Positions 4,097-5,782 of a DNA stretch of 5,782 nucleotides are shown here, in pieces. Below the pieces are notes generated by a model. The model searched no databases. It was given only the letters and a program-made list of their open reading frames with translations, and was not told the origin of the DNA. Source of the DNA: JAYZDB01 sp036338025 (GTDB taxonomy: Bacteria; Planctomycetota; UBA1135; UBA2386). The translations under genes were made by a program, and so were the position numbers. The stretch is taken from NCBI GenBank assembly GCA_036338025.1, contig JAYZDB010000193.1, forward strand, positions 1 through 5,782. Reading direction: 5' to 3'. Positions within the stretch are counted from its first letter, which is position 1. The number at the start of each line of letters is the position of its first letter.

Positions 4097-5782
4097 CTGA
4101 AGGGCACTGTCGGATTCGTCGCTGGCAGCCTGGTCCTGGTGCTGCTGGGCGTAGCGCTGGTGCCGTTCGCGGTCATCTGGTGTCTCACGCTGCTGTTCGT
4201 CGGCCTGTTGCTCAAACCGCCAGGCCCGACCCACGATCCAACCGCGATTCGGCGCCAGGATGCAGCGAGCATCATGATCCTCAATTGGAACGGGCGCGGG
4301 TTGCTGGAGCGAATGTTGCCCACCGTGCAGGCAGCGGTATCCCACCACGGCGGTGACCACGAGATCATCCTCATCGACAATGGCAGCGAAGATGACTCGG
4401 TCGAATTCGTAAACCGGGAGTTCCCGGAAGTACGTGTGATCCGCCATCCCGAGAACCGCAAGTTCGTGCGCGGCTACAACGACGCCTTTGCGGCAGCGAA
4501 CCGAGACATCATCGTCCTCCTCAACAACGACATGCGGGTCGACGAGGGGTTCCTCGCCCCCTTGCTTGAGGGCTTCAGCAGCCCCGCTACCTTCGCGGTC
4601 AGCTCCCAGATCTTCCTGGCTGATCCCGATGCCCGCCGCGTCGAAACCGGTCTCACCGGCGGCCTGATGCACGGCGGCATCCTGAAGTTACGGCACGATG
4701 ATGTCCCCGAGCACATCGAGGGACTGGTGCCGGTGCTATGGGCCGGTGGCGGCTCGGCGGCGTTCGACCGCCACAGGGTCCTGGCGCTCGGCGGCTTTGA
4801 TCCGCTCTACGACCCGTTCTATTACGAAGACACCGGCCTGTCCTACGAGGCCTGGAAACGCGGCTGGAACGTGCTGTTCGCGCCGGCCTCCAAGGTCATC
4901 CACGAACACCAGGCCTCGAGCGCCCGTCTACCGGTGAACTTCATCGCTCGCATCAAGCGGCGCAACCAACATCTGTTTGGATGGCGGCACCTGACTGCGG
5001 ACAAGCACGCGATCAGCACCTCGCTGCTGCTACCGCTAAACGTACCCCGCCTGGCGCTGACCAGCAACGGGGGCAGCCTCTGGACCCGAGCCCTGATCGA
5101 GGCGGGCGCACTCTGCATGACCCTGCCGCGTCTGCCCGCCGCGCTACTGGCGCGAGTCCGCAATGGACGCCTGGCGGTTCGCACCGATGATGAAGTGTTC
5201 GCACTCGCACATAGCCGACATCGCTACGAACAGACGCTGACCAGGGAACCCGGCGACCGGCTTCGCATCCTGATGATGACCGGGCGGACCCCCAAACGCG
5301 GATTCGACGGCTCCTGGGGCCTGTTTGAATTGATCCGACTCCTCGGCGAACGCCACGACGTCACCCTGTTCAGCCTGGTAGATCGCAATGAGGACCCGAG
5401 TTACCTTGAAGCCCTGCGCCCACTGGTGCGAAACCTGCAGAGTTACGAAGTCGAACGCAACATCGGTGACTCGGATCTCCACCACCAGATCCCACCTCGC
5501 ATACGGAAGGTCTACGGCGCCCCGAACCTGAAGCGGCGGGTCGCCACCCTGCTGCGCACCGAGGGCTTCGACCTGGTGCAGGTCGACTACTTCGAGATGG
5601 CCGCGGTGGTCGGCGAGCATCTGGACGGACTGCGATCTGTTCACGTCGTCCATGAACCCTTGATGAGATTCTTGGCGCTGCAGCAGATCCACGGCGTCGT
5701 GCCAGGGTTCTTCCGCTGGCTCGAGTACATCCAAGCCGTCAACTACGAAGCCCGGCTCTACCCCCGGTTCCGGTGTGTTTCC
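4097..5782 (+). CDS. Membrane-anchored GT2-GT4 fusion glycosyltransferase, 3' truncated by window
   Basis: The frame is open from 4031 to the window end; the chosen CTG start (4097) gives 562 codons. Residues 5-39 are strongly hydrophobic with Pro23 in the middle, preceded by Met-Lys and followed by Lys40: one long or two short membrane helices. Residues 57-300 form a full GT2 (GT-A) domain: SIMILNWNGRGLLERMLP (58-75), IDNGSEDDS (93-101), the metal-site LLNND (141-145), AGGGSAAFDR (216-225), GGFDP and YYED (242-245) with the candidate catalytic Asp245, and IHEH (268-271). From about 388 a second domain starts with RLRILMMTGRTPKRGFDGSW (388-407) and carries LVQVDYFEMA (493-502) and VVHE (517-520), typical of the N-terminal half of a GT4 enzyme; its donor half lies past the edge. 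Such two-domain enzymes add successive sugars in surface-glycan assembly. GTG 4139 or ATG 4274 are other starts, but they cut into the membrane segment or the first GT2 strand. It lies 66 bases after the GT4 gene, probably in one operon. Confidence 0.85.
   Translation, partial: MKGTVGFVAGSLVLVLLGVALVPFAVIWCLTLLFVGLLLKPPGPTHDPTAIRRQDAASIMILNWNGRGLLERMLPTVQAAVSHHGGDHEIILIDNGSEDDSVEFVNREFPEVRVIRHPENRKFVRGYNDAFAAANRDIIVLLNNDMRVDEGFLAPLLEGFSSPATFAVSSQIFLADPDARRVETGLTGGLMHGGILKLRHDDVPEHIEGLVPVLWAGGGSAAFDRHRVLALGGFDPLYDPFYYEDTGLSYEAWKRGWNVLFAPASKVIHEHQASSARLPVNFIARIKRRNQHLFGWRHLTADKHAISTSLLLPLNVPRLALTSNGGSLWTRALIEAGALCMTLPRLPAALLARVRNGRLAVRTDDEVFALAHSRHRYEQTLTREPGDRLRILMMTGRTPKRGFDGSWGLFELIRLLGERHDVTLFSLVDRNEDPSYLEALRPLVRNLQSYEVERNIGDSDLHHQIPPRIRKVYGAPNLKRRVATLLRTEGFDLVQVDYFEMAAVVGEHLDGLRSVHVVHEPLMRFLALQQIHGVVPGFFRWLEYIQAVNYEARLYPRFRCVS

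Noticed and set aside
4028..4099. Read-through fusion of the GT4 gene with the GT2-GT4 frame, since both are in the same frame
   Set aside because: The TGA at 4028-4030 separates them and the intervening codons (Arg/Pro/His-rich) do not look like protein; a strong SD follows, so two separate genes are more likely.
3833..4672. Minus-strand open frame of 279 codons across the two glycosyltransferase genes
   Set aside because: Antisense to clear GT4 and GT2 domains, with no coherent fold or family signal.
5144..5734. Minus-strand open frame of 196 codons
   Set aside because: Antisense to the GT4-like domain of the fusion enzyme, which has recognisable motifs on the plus strand.

Overview
The window is GC-rich and densely coding. 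It has the look of a chromosomal segment from a Gram-negative bacterium. A Pseudomonadota member, perhaps a gammaproteobacterium, fits the serine dehydratase / phosphatidylserine decarboxylase pair, but I cannot fix the phylum; the HEAT-repeat protein and the glycosyltransferase cluster would also suit a planctomycete-like genome. I see no tRNA, rRNA, CRISPR array, transposase or phage gene.

Left part (1-976, + strand): the last 58 codons of an L-serine dehydratase (sdaA type, ending in a C-terminal cysteine) overlap by one base (TGATG) with a short phosphatidylserine decarboxylase (psd). The two are almost certainly co-transcribed and translationally coupled. Both concern serine: one degrades free L-serine, the other decarboxylates the serine headgroup of phosphatidylserine to give phosphatidylethanolamine.

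Middle (984-2600, - strand): one 538-residue cytosolic alpha-helical HEAT-repeat-like protein of unknown function. It converges on psd with only 7 bases between the stop codons and diverges from the genes to its right. The 263-base divergent gap (2601-2863) holds an 85% A+T island, which is the most likely site of promoters in both directions, and a perfect 7-bp inverted repeat.

Right part (2864-5782, + strand): the start of a surface-glycan (polysaccharide, O-antigen-like or exopolysaccharide) gene cluster. A 388-residue GT4-type glycosyltransferase is followed after 66 bases by a long reading frame that runs off the window. This frame encodes an N-terminal membrane segment, a complete GT2 glycosyltransferase domain and the N-terminal half of a second, GT4-type domain. 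It has no ATG, GTG or TTG start at the right place; a CTG behind a strong Shine-Dalgarno sequence is the best start.

I do not see clear proof of a new biological system. The points most worth a second look are the probable CTG start and the SD held in a small hairpin loop, the GT2-GT4 fusion whose second domain resembles its upstream neighbour, the loss of the conserved GT4 glutamate in that neighbour, the shortened Psd with an FGST cleavage site, and the orphan HEAT-repeat protein.
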